The notes: generated from the sequence alone by a model not told the origin. DNA of 64,000 nucleotides from an uncultured Mucispirillum sp. (GCA_944323205.1 CALURO010000005.1:158477-222476), one strand, 5' to 3'; positions 19,244 to 28,391 are shown, counted from the stretch's first letter. A program made the numbers and translations.

Positions 19244-20044
19244 TTAAATTACCTCTTTCATTTGTTTAATAACATCTTCTATTAATACTCGAACATAATC
19301 TCCAACAAAAGTAAGGCCATTTCTTCTTGGTATTACAGTAATATCACTGCGTTCTGAAACATCTGATGCAGTGAAAAAACTTTCTGTTGGAAAATATCCT
19401 TCGTCATCTTTTAATCCGAACATATCTTTTGCAAAAATATCCATTTCAAATACTGTAGATAATGGAGAAATTCTAATGGATATATCGCCACCTGAAGCAG
19501 CAAAATCATCAACTGTTTTACCAACAGGAAGACCAGCTGTAACAGGATTAAAATGCTTATTAAAAGCTATTCTGTTATGAAAAACTAAACTTTCTGTTTC
19601 ATCAAAAGTAAAAATACTTCTTGTCTGCTGCATTAAATCTTCAACACCTTGTCTGCCATAAATACATACAGGAAGAGATAAAACAACAGAAACATCAGCT
19701 ACTGGCACTGCTATATTTCTTAATATTTTTCTAACAGGCTCATACACTTTAAATACTTCTGCATCTAGAGAAAAATCATATCCAGTTATATCTATAATTG
19801 TGCCGTCAAAGTTTTTAATAATTTTTTCATCATGCAGTGGTTTTGCAAGCATAATTAAAAGCTCTGCATCTTTTAAGAGAGATAAATCAGTTTCTACATA
19901 TCCTTCTGCACTCTCTTCCAGTGATGATGCAAACTCTTTATCACCAAATATAGTATATTCTAAAAGTGGAAATTCCTCTTCTATTTTAGAAAGAAAATCA
20001 AGTATTAATAAATAATCATTAGTAAAAATTGCTGTTTTTAACAT
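19244..20044 (-). CDS. Aspartate-semialdehyde-dehydrogenase-like (Usg-type) protein
   Basis: 266 residues. The middle (VVLSLPVCIYGRQGVEDL, QQT, then IAFNKHFNP) resembles the dimerisation and second-domain segments of aspartate-semialdehyde dehydrogenase and its inactive relative Usg. The N-terminus (MLKTAIFTNDYLLILDFL) has no GxxGxxG dinucleotide motif and no NPxCxT catalytic cysteine segment is present, and it is about 70 residues shorter than true Asd. It is thus unlikely to be an active dehydrogenase. It is translated just ahead of the NifS-like gene (2-base gap), suggesting a linked, unknown role. The family call is from remembered motifs. Confidence 0.6.
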   Translation of the reverse strand: MLKTAIFTNDYLLILDFLSKIEEEFPLLEYTIFGDKEFASSLEESAEGYVETDLSLLKDAELLIMLAKPLHDEKIIKNFDGTIIDITGYDFSLDAEVFKVYEPVRKILRNIAVPVADVSVVLSLPVCIYGRQGVEDLMQQTRSIFTFDETESLVFHNRIAFNKHFNPVTAGLPVGKTVDDFAASGGDISIRISPLSTVFEMDIFAKDMFGLKDDEGYFPTESFFTASDVSERSDITVIPRRNGLTFVGDYVRVLIEDVIKQMKEVI

Positions 20045-20062
20045 TATATTTAAGCCTTTAAA

Positions 20063-20998
20063 TTATCTGCTTATTAATTCCAGTTTGCCATCTTGTGCTT
20101 CATAATTTAATATGCGAACAACATTTCTATTACCAAAATTAGAATATTTTTCTCCATTATATTCCATAGATACTGCAACAGCATTACCTATTTCTACTCT
20201 AAATGTTTTATCAAATTCTATTTCTATTTCTGTTCCACGCTTTGCATTTATTTCGTTTTCTTCACCTTTATCGGTGCTGTATTTAAACCAGCAGTTTTCA
20301 GAAAAACTTACCTTAACTTTCTCTGGTGATAATATAATAGGTGTTGGAATGGTTTGTGCAAATAAAGGATCAATATATGCAGGCTCTGTTATATTATCAT
20401 AATTAGTTGTATTATCTGTATTATTATCAGCATATATTGATGTACCATAATAATCAAAATATGAATTATTATCGCTAGTATTATCATCTACAAAAGTAAC
20501 AGCAGGCTCTGGCTCAACAACGGTAGCAGGCACTGGAGTATTTACTGCTGTACTGCTGCCAATAGTAACTGTATTGTTTAATGTACTGCTTGAATACATA
20601 TAATAGCCGCCGTAGCCAATAAGCAGCAGCACTATAATAAGAAGCAAAACAGTCACTGGTTTCTTGCTGTTTTTTTTCTCATTTTCTAAAAATACAGTAT
20701 CTGTAGTAGATGGAGTATATTCTTCCTGCGTAATATCTTGTGGTTGTGCTGGTGCTCCTTCTTTTGGACATTCTGCAGCAAAAAGCGGCCACACATCATT
20801 TTCATAATCTAAATTTAAAAACTCTGCATATTTTTTTACAAATCCATAAGCATGTAAATATGATGGTAAATCTTTAAATCTTCCGTCTTCTATTATTTTA
20901 ATAAAATTTTCCCTAATTCTTGTATCATCAACTACATCTTGTATCGTTTTTTTCTGTTCTTCCCTAGTTGATTTTAAAAGATTTCCTAATTCACTCAT
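20063..20998 (-). CDS. RodZ-like membrane protein with HTH and DUF4115 domains
   Basis: 311 residues from the ATG at 20998 (GGAG site); an ATG 23 codons upstream lacks one. An N-terminal Cro-like helix-turn-helix (about 4-70, LLKSTREEQKKTIQDV) is followed by an acidic linker, one transmembrane helix (VLLLIIVLLLIGYGGYYMY), a Thr/Asn/Asp-rich periplasmic stretch and a C-terminal beta domain (VKVSFSENCWFKY to the end) of the DUF4115 type. This is the RodZ plan: a cytoskeleton-linked cell-shape protein. It lies between coaX and the Asd-like gene. Confidence 0.85.
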   Translation of the reverse strand: MSELGNLLKSTREEQKKTIQDVVDDTRIRENFIKIIEDGRFKDLPSYLHAYGFVKKYAEFLNLDYENDVWPLFAAECPKEGAPAQPQDITQEEYTPSTTDTVFLENEKKNSKKPVTVLLLIIVLLLIGYGGYYMYSSSTLNNTVTIGSSTAVNTPVPATVVEPEPAVTFVDDNTSDNNSYFDYYGTSIYADNNTDNTTNYDNITEPAYIDPLFAQTIPTPIILSPEKVKVSFSENCWFKYSTDKGEENEINAKRGTEIEIEFDKTFRVEIGNAVAVSMEYNGEKYSNFGNRNVVRILNYEAQDGKLELISR

Positions 20999-21137
20999 TA
21001 TGCTCTCCATAACTACTTCATACCTTTTCATAGAGTAGTCTACTATTTTTCTATATTTTTTCAACATATTTTTTTAAAATACATTAAAAAATTCATATTT
21101 TATACAAAATATTATATATAACTCATTTATCAGTTAT

Positions 21138-21908
21138 TTACATATTATATTTATAAAGCATCATAAGCCCGTCTAATGTAAGGTTTGGCTCATATACTGC
21201 TTTGAACTCCATATCATTTGATATATCATTACCCAGCCCGCCTGTGATAATAACATTTACTTTATTATCAGCAAACTCTTCATTTAATACTCTTCTTAAA
21301 AGTCCATTTATCATTTCTAAATACCCAAAATAAATACCAGACTGTATGTGATGAACTGTATTTTTACCTATAACAGAAACAGGCTTTTTTATACTTACTT
21401 CTGGAAGCTGAGCAGTATTTGAACGAAGCATTTTTGAAGCAAGCATTATTCCAGGACATATTATTCCTCCAATATATGCTCCATTTTTATTTATAATATC
21501 AAATGTAGTAGCAGTTCCAAAATCAATAACGATACATGGTCTGCCATATTTTTCAACTCCTGCAACTGCATTAGCAATTCTATCTGCACCTACTTCTTTT
21601 GGATTATCTACCTGCATAGTAATGCCTGTTTTTATTTCACTATTAACAATTAAAGCATTTATTTTAAGATATTTTTTTATCATTCTAGTAAAAGTATACT
21701 GAAGCTGCGGAACAACACTGCCGATAATTGCTCCTTTAATATCACTAACAGGCACATTATTTCGTTCTAATAAAGTTAATAAAAGGCTTGCATATTCATC
21801 TGTAGTTTTATCATGTATAGACTGTATACGGAATTTATATATTAATTTATTATTATGATATATACCAAAAACAGTATTTGTATTACCAATATCAACTGTT
21901 AAAATCAT
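21138..21908 (-). CDS. coaX: Type III pantothenate kinase
   Basis: Phosphorylates pantothenate, the first step of coenzyme A synthesis. 256 residues with the ASKHA-fold phosphate motif VDIGNTNTVFGIY at the N-terminus, KEVGADRIANAVA, the VIDFGTATTFDI motif and ITGGLG near the end. The 5' end overlaps birA by 17 bases. The other CoA gene in the window, coaBC, is 39 kb away. Confidence 0.95.
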   Translation of the reverse strand: MILTVDIGNTNTVFGIYHNNKLIYKFRIQSIHDKTTDEYASLLLTLLERNNVPVSDIKGAIIGSVVPQLQYTFTRMIKKYLKINALIVNSEIKTGITMQVDNPKEVGADRIANAVAGVEKYGRPCIVIDFGTATTFDIINKNGAYIGGIICPGIMLASKMLRSNTAQLPEVSIKKPVSVIGKNTVHHIQSGIYFGYLEMINGLLRRVLNEEFADNKVNVIITGGLGNDISNDMEFKAVYEPNLTLDGLMMLYKYNM

Positions 21909-22656
21909 ATCCTATTTCTCCAATATTAATATTTGATATTTGATTTGTATTAATATCCTGCACAATTAATTCACCAGTTGGCAGTATCCCTTTTTCTATC
22001 ATTTCTTTTTTTATACCATTTATATGAACAGATATTTTTTTGTTATAATTTGCAGAGTATGTCTGCCATAAATCTTCTATTTTTAAAATACCTTTATTAT
22101 AATTATTAAGCATATATTCCATAGTATTTAAAGCTTCAGCTAAAATTAATTCTTTTTTAATATCTTTATCTGTATTTAAATAAATTGATGTAGCCCTGTT
22201 GGCAATATCTTCAGGAAATTCTTTATTATATACATTAATTCCAGCTCCAAAAACTACTTTAGCAGCATTATTTCCTGTAAAAGATGCTTCAAGAAGCATA
22301 CCGCTTACTTTTTTATCATTTATAACACAGTCATTCGGCCATTTTAACTTTGCAGTAGTATATAAAGATATACCACTGCATACAGAATAACCAGCAATGA
22401 TATTAAAAGGCATCAGTATTTCTGGAGATATTCCAGTTAATAAAATAGAAAAAATCAATGATGAGCCTGTATCTATCCATCTTCTGCCACTTCTTCCTCT
22501 GCCTTTTGTCTGCAATGCTGCTACAACTACTGAACCATAAGAGAAATTATTATTAAGTAAAATATCATTTGTAGATGTAACCTCATCATAAATATATATT
22601 TTTTTGCCAAAATTTAAAGTATTAAGTGAATTATAAAAAAGAGATTTATCAAACAA
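21892..22656 (-). CDS. birA: Biotin-[acetyl-CoA-carboxylase] ligase
   Basis: Attaches biotin to the acetyl-CoA carboxylase carrier protein. 254 residues, catalytic domain only, without the N-terminal DNA-binding domain of E. coli BirA, so it is not expected to be a repressor. Substrate motif TSTNDILL, biotinyl-AMP motif GRGRSGRRW, and KWPNDCVINDKKVSGMLLE. The start appears to be TTG at 22656 with AAGGT upstream; no ATG fits. It overlaps coaX and heads the minus-strand cluster ending at nfu. Confidence 0.92.
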   Translation of the reverse strand: MFDKSLFYNSLNTLNFGKKIYIYDEVTSTNDILLNNNFSYGSVVVAALQTKGRGRSGRRWIDTGSSLIFSILLTGISPEILMPFNIIAGYSVCSGISLYTTAKLKWPNDCVINDKKVSGMLLEASFTGNNAAKVVFGAGINVYNKEFPEDIANRATSIYLNTDKDIKKELILAEALNTMEYMLNNYNKGILKIEDLWQTYSANYNKKISVHINGIKKEMIEKGILPTGELIVQDINTNQISNINIGEIGYDFNS

Positions 22657-22770
22657 TTTTATTACCTTGTATTTTTTTAATTATTTACTAGCATATATTA
22701 TTAATAATAACAAGTTAGATTTTTCAATAGTACAATATAAAATAATAATGAGATTTTTTTAAGATAAATA

Positions 22771-22799
22771 TAGACTTTTTTTATTCTTCATACTATAAT
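22771..22799 (+). promoter_or_regulatory. Promoter of pfk
   Basis: TAGACT (22771-22776), a 17-base spacer and a perfect TATAAT (22794-22799), about 45 bases before the pfk ATG. Confidence 0.65.
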
Positions 22800-22844
22800 T
22801 ACTTAAATTACTAAATCAATAAAAAACTGAAATCAGGGGGTTTT

Positions 22845-24059
22845 ATGGGTAACATTCGTAATATCGGTATTATTACAGCAGGAGGAGACTGTGGCGGTCT
22901 TAATGCAGTTGTTAGAGGTGCTGCAAAAATGGCAGAATCAAAAGGTATTGGTGCATTAGTTATACCTAATGGTTATGCCGGCCTTTATAATTTAGTTGAT
23001 TTTGAAGACCTTACATCTTTAAATGGTGCTAGAAGCGAAGATATTAAATCTATAAGAGCAGGAAGTGAAGCAGGTCACTCTCGTGTTAAAATTTCTAAAA
23101 TCAAAGATGATAATAAATATAAAAGAATTGTTGATGGTCTTAAAAAGTTCAATATTGATGGTCTTGTAATATCTGGTGGCGATGATACAGGCAGTGTTGT
23201 TGTAGACCTTCATGAAAATGGTATTCCTGTTGTCCATGCTCCTAAAACTATGGATTTAGATTTACAAACATATTCTGTTGGCGGCGATTCTACTATTAAT
23301 AAAATTGCTACTATACTTGAAGATTTAAAAACTACAGGCAGAACACATAACAGAATAATGGTTATGGAAGTTTTTGGCAGATATGCAGGCCACACAGCTT
23401 TCCGTGGCGGTATTGCAGCAGATGCTGACTGTATATTAATACCAGAAGTTCCAGTTGATTTTAATGCAGTTTATGAACACATTAAAAGCACATATATGAG
23501 AAGAATTTTATCAAGCGATGTTAGAGCTGGCACATACACTATCGTTGTTGCAGAAGGTGTTAAAGATGAAAACGGCAACCTTTTCTCAGAAGGCGGTGCT
23601 AAAGATGCTTTCGGTCATGTTAAACTTGCAGGTGCTGGTAAATTTGTAAAAAGCAAAATAGAAGAAATGCTTAAAGCTGACCCAGATGTTAAAAAATTCA
23701 TGAAAGAATCTGGCATGTATGTAGAAGGACTTCTTGAAATTCCAGAAGTTAGAGATGTAAACCCTGGTCATATTGTTAGATGCGGTGAAAGCTCTGCTTA
23801 TGATGCAAACTTCGGTAAAGAAGTTGGTGCTGCTGCAGTTCAGCTTTTAATTGATAATATTCATGGTGTAACAGTATCTCACATTACTGGTAATGGCGAA
23901 ATTCGCTATATGGTAACAAAAGATGCTATCGTTCAAAGACATGTTGATTTAGGTGTACTTGCATTACATGAAAACTTAGGTGTATGTTTCGGTAGAAAAC
24001 CACAGCCATCTAGTCCTAAATCAGCAAAGATTGACTCATTACCTGATAGAATATATTGA
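22845..24059 (+). CDS. 6-phosphofructokinase, pyrophosphate-type active site
   Basis: Phosphorylates fructose 6-phosphate in glycolysis. 404 residues. The nucleotide/phosphate loop is GGDCGGLN. The residues that separate ATP from pyrophosphate enzymes are Asp114 (SGGDDT, where ATP enzymes have GGDGS) and Lys134 (PKTMDLD, where ATP enzymes have PGTIDND); both are the pyrophosphate-type choices, so it is probably PPi-dependent and reversible. The catalytic aspartate Asp137 is kept, while the usual Asn of TIDND is Leu138. MEVFGRYAGH and the C-terminal substrate residues are present. A strong GGGGG ribosome site precedes the ATG. Monocistronic. Confidence 0.9.
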   Translation: MGNIRNIGIITAGGDCGGLNAVVRGAAKMAESKGIGALVIPNGYAGLYNLVDFEDLTSLNGARSEDIKSIRAGSEAGHSRVKISKIKDDNKYKRIVDGLKKFNIDGLVISGGDDTGSVVVDLHENGIPVVHAPKTMDLDLQTYSVGGDSTINKIATILEDLKTTGRTHNRIMVMEVFGRYAGHTAFRGGIAADADCILIPEVPVDFNAVYEHIKSTYMRRILSSDVRAGTYTIVVAEGVKDENGNLFSEGGAKDAFGHVKLAGAGKFVKSKIEEMLKADPDVKKFMKESGMYVEGLLEIPEVRDVNPGHIVRCGESSAYDANFGKEVGAAAVQLLIDNIHGVTVSHITGNGEIRYMVTKDAIVQRHVDLGVLALHENLGVCFGRKPQPSSPKSAKIDSLPDRIY

Positions 24060-24078
24060 TAAATATTAAATTATACAG

Positions 24079-24110
24079 CCCTTTCAGTATAAAAACTGAA
24101 AGGGTTTTTT
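24079..24110 (+). terminator. Terminator of pfk
   Basis: Stem CCCTTTCAGT / ACTGAAAGGG (24079-24104) with a 6-base loop, followed by six T. A strong intrinsic terminator. Confidence 0.92.
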
Positions 24111-24135
24111 GTATTTATAATTAGAGTTTTATATT

Positions 24136-24762
24136 ATGAAGTTTTCTTACAATACTGTGGCACTTGTTTTTGATATTATTGATAAAATATTTTTTAGACT
24201 TGGCAGAAATAATCCTAGAAAAGCAATTTATAACCTTATTCCAAACAGCAGCATTAATATTTTAGATGTATGTACTGGTACAGGCTCAAATGTTATAAAA
24301 ATAGCAAAAGATAAACCAAATGTAAAAATTACTGGTATAGATAATTCTCAAGGAATGTTAAATGTTGGATTAAAGAAAATATCAAAACATAAGCTCAATA
24401 ATATAAACTTTTTACTGCAGGATGCAGTAGATATGCAGTTTGAAAGTAAATCTTTTGATTATGCACTAATATCATTAATTCTTCATGAAATGGATAAAAA
24501 TACATCATATAAAACTCTGCAGAATACATACAATGTATTAAAAGATAATGGCAAATTAATTGTATTTGAATTTATCTATCCAGAAAGCAAAAAATTCTTG
24601 CCAAATTTAGCCTTTAAACTTGTAAAAAAAGTGGAAGATGATAACCTTTTCCCAGAATTTTTATCATATAATAAAGAAGAATATTTTAAGAATAATGGGT
24701 TTAAAATAGATAAAATACATAAATTTCAATATACAGTAATTTATGAGCTTGTAAAAATATAA
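24136..24762 (+). CDS. Class I SAM-dependent methyltransferase
   Basis: 208-residue methyltransferase of the UbiE-like fold. The SAM-binding motif is ILDVCTGTGSNVIKIA, followed by the acidic GIDNSQGML, the FLLQDAVDM segment and SFDYALISLILHEM. The substrate is unknown; a quinone or small-molecule target is possible but nothing in the context supports one. It begins 26 bases after the pfk terminator with no obvious ribosome binding site, and its stop abuts the end of the broken DUF1349 gene on the other strand. Confidence 0.85.
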   Translation: MKFSYNTVALVFDIIDKIFFRLGRNNPRKAIYNLIPNSSINILDVCTGTGSNVIKIAKDKPNVKITGIDNSQGMLNVGLKKISKHKLNNINFLLQDAVDMQFESKSFDYALISLILHEMDKNTSYKTLQNTYNVLKDNGKLIVFEFIYPESKKFLPNLAFKLVKKVEDDNLFPEFLSYNKEEYFKNNGFKIDKIHKFQYTVIYELVKI

Positions 24763-25174
24763 CTACAATAAACTACTGTCTGGCTGCTGACCGTCATGAG
24801 CAGGCCATAAACATTCAGTAATATTCATATCTGAAAAAACTGCTTTAAAAGAAGAATTTTCTGGACTGCATACATATACACCAAAAGATATTGTTTTATC
24901 TGCTTTATTTAAATGGCATATTCTCATTTGAGAAAATCTATACCATTAAATGAATATTCAATTTTAAAATCACTTTCTCTGCGGCTTAATCTATACCAAA
25001 TATATTTTATATCTGCAGATATATTTATAGTTGCCCAGTCTGAATAACCTGTATTTGTAACTACACTTCCTAAATTATGGCACATTTTGTTTTCATATTC
25101 TATTGATGCTTTAATCCAGTTTTCGCTGTCTAAATAAATTATAATACCGCACTGGTCAAATCAGTGAATTTCAT
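24763..25174 (-). pseudogene. Broken DUF1349 (concanavalin-like) protein remnant
   Basis: No single frame is open, but two joined frames give a recognisable DUF1349 domain. Frame one carries DQCGIIIYLDSENWIKA, YSDWATINI and IWYRLSRRE up to NGIDFLK and a stop. The neighbouring frame continues with SQMRICHLN, SFGVYVCSPE and FKAVFSDMNI to a stop at 24763. The join needs one extra T in a four-T run near 24930. The 5' part is also lost: only KFTD remains, in a third frame, before DQCG, and the flagellar gene begins 8 bases upstream. About 55 N-terminal residues are missing. Family recognition is from motif memory. Confidence 0.8.
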
Positions 25175-25181
25175 TTTATAT

Positions 25182-25787
25182 TTATGCTTTAAGATTTATT
25201 ACAGTTCCAAGCATTTCATCGCTTGTACGAATAGTTACAGCATTAGCTTCAAAAAACCTTTGGTTTACCATATTATTTACCATTTCATCAGCAATATCTA
25301 TATTAGAAGAAACCATATAGCCTGATAGTATGCTAAAGCCTGTTGGTTCATATTCCTGCCCTTCTGCTCCTGCTGGTGTTATTGTGCCAAGCAGCTTGCC
25401 GTCACTATATAGGTTACCTTCATTATCAAGGCGAACATTACCGCCAGCCCCTGTAAAAAGCAGCTCGCCTGAAGGACCTCTAAAATTACCAAAATCATCT
25501 ACGGCAAATCTGCCTGCAGCATAGCTGTAAGTATTTAATAAGTCTTCTTCACTGCCACTGCCAAATACTGCAATGTCAGAAGGCACACCTGTAGGTATAA
25601 GACTGCCTTGATTATCATTTGGTCTTATAGCATTAAGTTTTACTCCACCAGTGCTTAGTTCAGACAAAAATGCACTGTTAGACTTATAACTTGGTGTTTT
25701 TACATTTGCAATATTATTGGCTGTTACAGCAGAAACTGCAGCTGCAGCATTCAGTGCAGTTGCTGCTCCAAACATGGCATTAATCAA
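25182..25787 (-). CDS. Flagellar basal-body rod protein family (FlgC/FlgG-like)
   Basis: 201 residues, longer than FlgC and shorter than FlgF or FlgG. The N-terminal rod signature NNIANVKTPSYK and the C-terminal helix VSSNIDIADEMVNNMVNQR...FEAN...IRTSDEMLGTVINL are those of axial flagellar proteins. The middle (about 50-150) is Gly/Asn-rich and unassigned. No other flagellar gene is near; it is isolated between the DUF1349 remnant and an acyl-CoA synthetase. It could be a diverged rod or rod-associated protein; which one cannot be told. Confidence 0.82.
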   Translation of the reverse strand: MINAMFGAATALNAAAAVSAVTANNIANVKTPSYKSNSAFLSELSTGGVKLNAIRPNDNQGSLIPTGVPSDIAVFGSGSEEDLLNTYSYAAGRFAVDDFGNFRGPSGELLFTGAGGNVRLDNEGNLYSDGKLLGTITPAGAEGQEYEPTGFSILSGYMVSSNIDIADEMVNNMVNQRFFEANAVTIRTSDEMLGTVINLKA

Positions 25788-25802
25788 TATATACTCCCTT
25801 TT

Positions 25803-27392
25803 TTATTTAATACCTTCTATTTCCCCTTTAATAACCATCTCTTTTAACTTTCTTTTTAAGATTTTACCAATAGTTGTTAATGGCAGTTCATCTGGGAAAT
25901 ACACATATTTAGGTATTTTAAAATTAGCTATATATTTTTTCAAATATGCTTTCACATCTTTTTCTGTAATATTAACATCTGGGTCTTTTTTAATATATGC
26001 AAGTATAGTTTCATCGCCGTCTTCATTAGGTACACTGATAACTGCAGCAGCTTCTACACCTTTTATATTATGAATATGTTCTTCTATCTCTCTAGGATAA
26101 ACATTCATACCTTTAACTAATATTAAATCTTTTTTCCTGTCAACAATAGTTATATATCCATCATTATCCATAGTACCTAAATCACCAGTAAAAAACCAGC
26201 CGTTTTTTATGGCTTCTGCAGTTTCTTTTGGCATTTTCCAGTATCCCTGCATAATATTAGGCCCTTTAGCTATAATTTCACCGACTTCGCCTCTTGGCAC
26301 TTCCATATCATCTTTATCAACAATTTTAACAGATACACCATAAAATGCTCTGCCTACTGTGCCTGCTCTAGGGTCATCAAGAGTATTTCCTGCTACAACT
26401 GGAGATGCTTCTGAAAGCCCATATCCTTCAATTAATGGTATACCAAATTTTCTTTGAAATTTATTATAAATATCAACAGGCAGACCTGAGCCGCTGCATA
26501 AGTGTATTTTAATTGGATAAATAAACTTAATAAAAAGTTTTGGCATTTTCGCTTTAACAAGTGCAGAATACACTGTTGGCACAGCTGCCATAACTGTAGG
26601 CCGTTTAAATATTAATATATCTCTGAATTTTTTAGTTTTTAAATCCATTACTGATTCTAAAATAACAATAGATGCACCTAAATATGACGGGAACATAATA
26701 GTTACTTCAAAAGAATATATATGAAACATTGGTAAAAACAGTAAAAATCTGTCTTTATGTGTCATTTTATAAGATACAGCAGCCATTTCCACCATACTTA
26801 TTAAATTACCATGGGAAAGCATTGCACCTTTTGGTGCACCTGTTGTGCCTGATGTATAAATAATAACTGCAGTATCTTCCTGTTTTATATCTATTTCAAG
26901 AGGAAGTTCGCTCATATTTTTATCTTTAACTAATACATTTTCAGCACCCCAGTTTGCAGCACTGTCATCAAATGAAAAAACAGACTTTAAACATGAGCAG
27001 TCTTCTTTAACTTTACTAATTATTCCTTTAAATTTTTCAGAAGTAAAAATGGCTGTTGCTTCGCAGTTTGAAATTATATAGCTTACTTCTTTATCTTTTA
27101 AAAAAGTATTTACTGGCACAACTATACCGCCAGCTTTAGCAATAGCAAAAGCAGCAAATATAAAATAAGGTGAGTTTTCCATCATTATGGCAACTCTGTC
27201 ACCTTTACGAATACCTGAAAAAGCAAGCACTCGTGAAATTTTATTACATAATTTTTCTGCCTGTTCATAAGTATAAACAATATCTTTAAAAAATATGTAT
27301 TTTTTACTGCCATTTTTAAATGCTTGATATGTTAATATATCAGCAAGTGTTTTAGGTTTTGCAACTTCTTCTTTTTTGCGTTTAAATATCAT
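25803..27392 (-). CDS. Long-chain acyl-CoA synthetase (AMP-binding)
   Basis: Adenylates a fatty acid and joins it to CoA. 529 residues. AMP motif YTSGTTGAPKGAML, EGYGLSEASPVV, the hinge GDLGTMDNDGYITIVDRKKDLI, and the C-terminal catalytic lysine in TTIGKILKRKL. It is closely related to the synthetase at 57432, sharing long stretches such as VDRKKDLI(L/I)VKGMNVYPRE. The unknown gene just upstream (3-base gap) is translated first and is likely in the same transcript. Confidence 0.93.
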   Translation of the reverse strand: MIFKRKKEEVAKPKTLADILTYQAFKNGSKKYIFFKDIVYTYEQAEKLCNKISRVLAFSGIRKGDRVAIMMENSPYFIFAAFAIAKAGGIVVPVNTFLKDKEVSYIISNCEATAIFTSEKFKGIISKVKEDCSCLKSVFSFDDSAANWGAENVLVKDKNMSELPLEIDIKQEDTAVIIYTSGTTGAPKGAMLSHGNLISMVEMAAVSYKMTHKDRFLLFLPMFHIYSFEVTIMFPSYLGASIVILESVMDLKTKKFRDILIFKRPTVMAAVPTVYSALVKAKMPKLFIKFIYPIKIHLCSGSGLPVDIYNKFQRKFGIPLIEGYGLSEASPVVAGNTLDDPRAGTVGRAFYGVSVKIVDKDDMEVPRGEVGEIIAKGPNIMQGYWKMPKETAEAIKNGWFFTGDLGTMDNDGYITIVDRKKDLILVKGMNVYPREIEEHIHNIKGVEAAAVISVPNEDGDETILAYIKKDPDVNITEKDVKAYLKKYIANFKIPKYVYFPDELPLTTIGKILKRKLKEMVIKGEIEGIK

Positions 27393-27395
27393 GCC

Positions 27396-28268
27396 TTACT
27401 CCGATAAGTGTATTAAATCGTGACTTCTATCATTAAATGCTCTTTTGAGAATAGGAAGTGCTTCATCTTCCACCATATAACTGCCTGAAATCTCAATCAT
27501 TTCTTTATATTTTACTTGAGCATTTTTTAAATCAAATTCTTGAATTTCTTCTCCATCATTATCAGAGCCTTTTAAAACCAGTTTACTGCAGAAATCATTA
27601 ACAAGCAGTGCTTTTGCAATTTCTTTTGTCTGACTTGCATTTAAATTTTGTTTTTGTTTTGGTGCAGAAATTGTAATATCAGCTTTTAAACCACCAAGTT
27701 CATCTATAATCCCTAATAATGCTCCCTCTTTTGTAGCCATAAACTCTGCACTGTAATCATAACTTGGAAAATTAATAGATACAGCTATTTTTTTATAAAA
27801 ATCCCATAATAATGTAGTTAAATCAATTTTATCTTCAAATAAAGGCGTTAGTTTAATACTTCCGTCTTTTGAAAACTCATTAAGAAATTTTTTAAATGCT
27901 CCTACAGGACCACCACCTGCAGCAGCAAGTGACAATATAAAACGAGATTCAGGATTAACTATTGCATAATAAAGTTCACCAAGAGCCCCGTCATTTAGCG
28001 GGATTTCTGCAATACCTTCATCTTCTGTAAACCATACAGGCCATGCACTTTTTTCTTTTACCACTGAAATAAAATAAGTATCGGTTGCAGCAATATCTAC
28101 TTTACTGTTTATTGTCCAAAAAAAATGTGACTGTCCTGAATCAAAAGTACCAGAACTATCTTCACTTTTAAGTAGTGCATCAAATGAAAGTTTTAACTCA
28201 TTAAAATAATCATCTGTTGCTGCTTCTATAAAATGGTATGAAACTACAGCTTTTTTACTCCAGCTCAA
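27396..28268 (-). CDS. Unknown protein upstream of acyl-CoA synthetase
   Basis: 290 residues from a TTG at 28268 that has GGAGG 8 bases upstream; an earlier in-frame TTG (28283) overlaps that site. I do not recognise the family. The protein is soluble, with no signal peptide or membrane helix, about neutral to acidic, beginning SWSKKAVVSYHFIEA. It has a central GELYYAIVNPESRFILS and a glycine-rich AAAGGGPVGAF turn. Codon use matches its neighbours, so there is no sign of recent transfer. It ends 3 bases before the synthetase ATG, implying co-expression. It has a promoter-sized gap upstream facing mltG. Confidence 0.75.
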   Translation of the reverse strand: MSWSKKAVVSYHFIEAATDDYFNELKLSFDALLKSEDSSGTFDSGQSHFFWTINSKVDIAATDTYFISVVKEKSAWPVWFTEDEGIAEIPLNDGALGELYYAIVNPESRFILSLAAAGGGPVGAFKKFLNEFSKDGSIKLTPLFEDKIDLTTLLWDFYKKIAVSINFPSYDYSAEFMATKEGALLGIIDELGGLKADITISAPKQKQNLNASQTKEIAKALLVNDFCSKLVLKGSDNDGEEIQEFDLKNAQVKYKEMIEISGSYMVEDEALPILKRAFNDRSHDLIHLSE

Positions 28269-28391
28269 AAGAAATACCTCCAAGTTTAGTGTATATATTT
28301 ATAATATAACAAAATTAATAAGTTTTGTAAACTTTTATATAATATATTGTCAAAGATAGTAAATAAAAAATGCATACATACTATAAACTGC

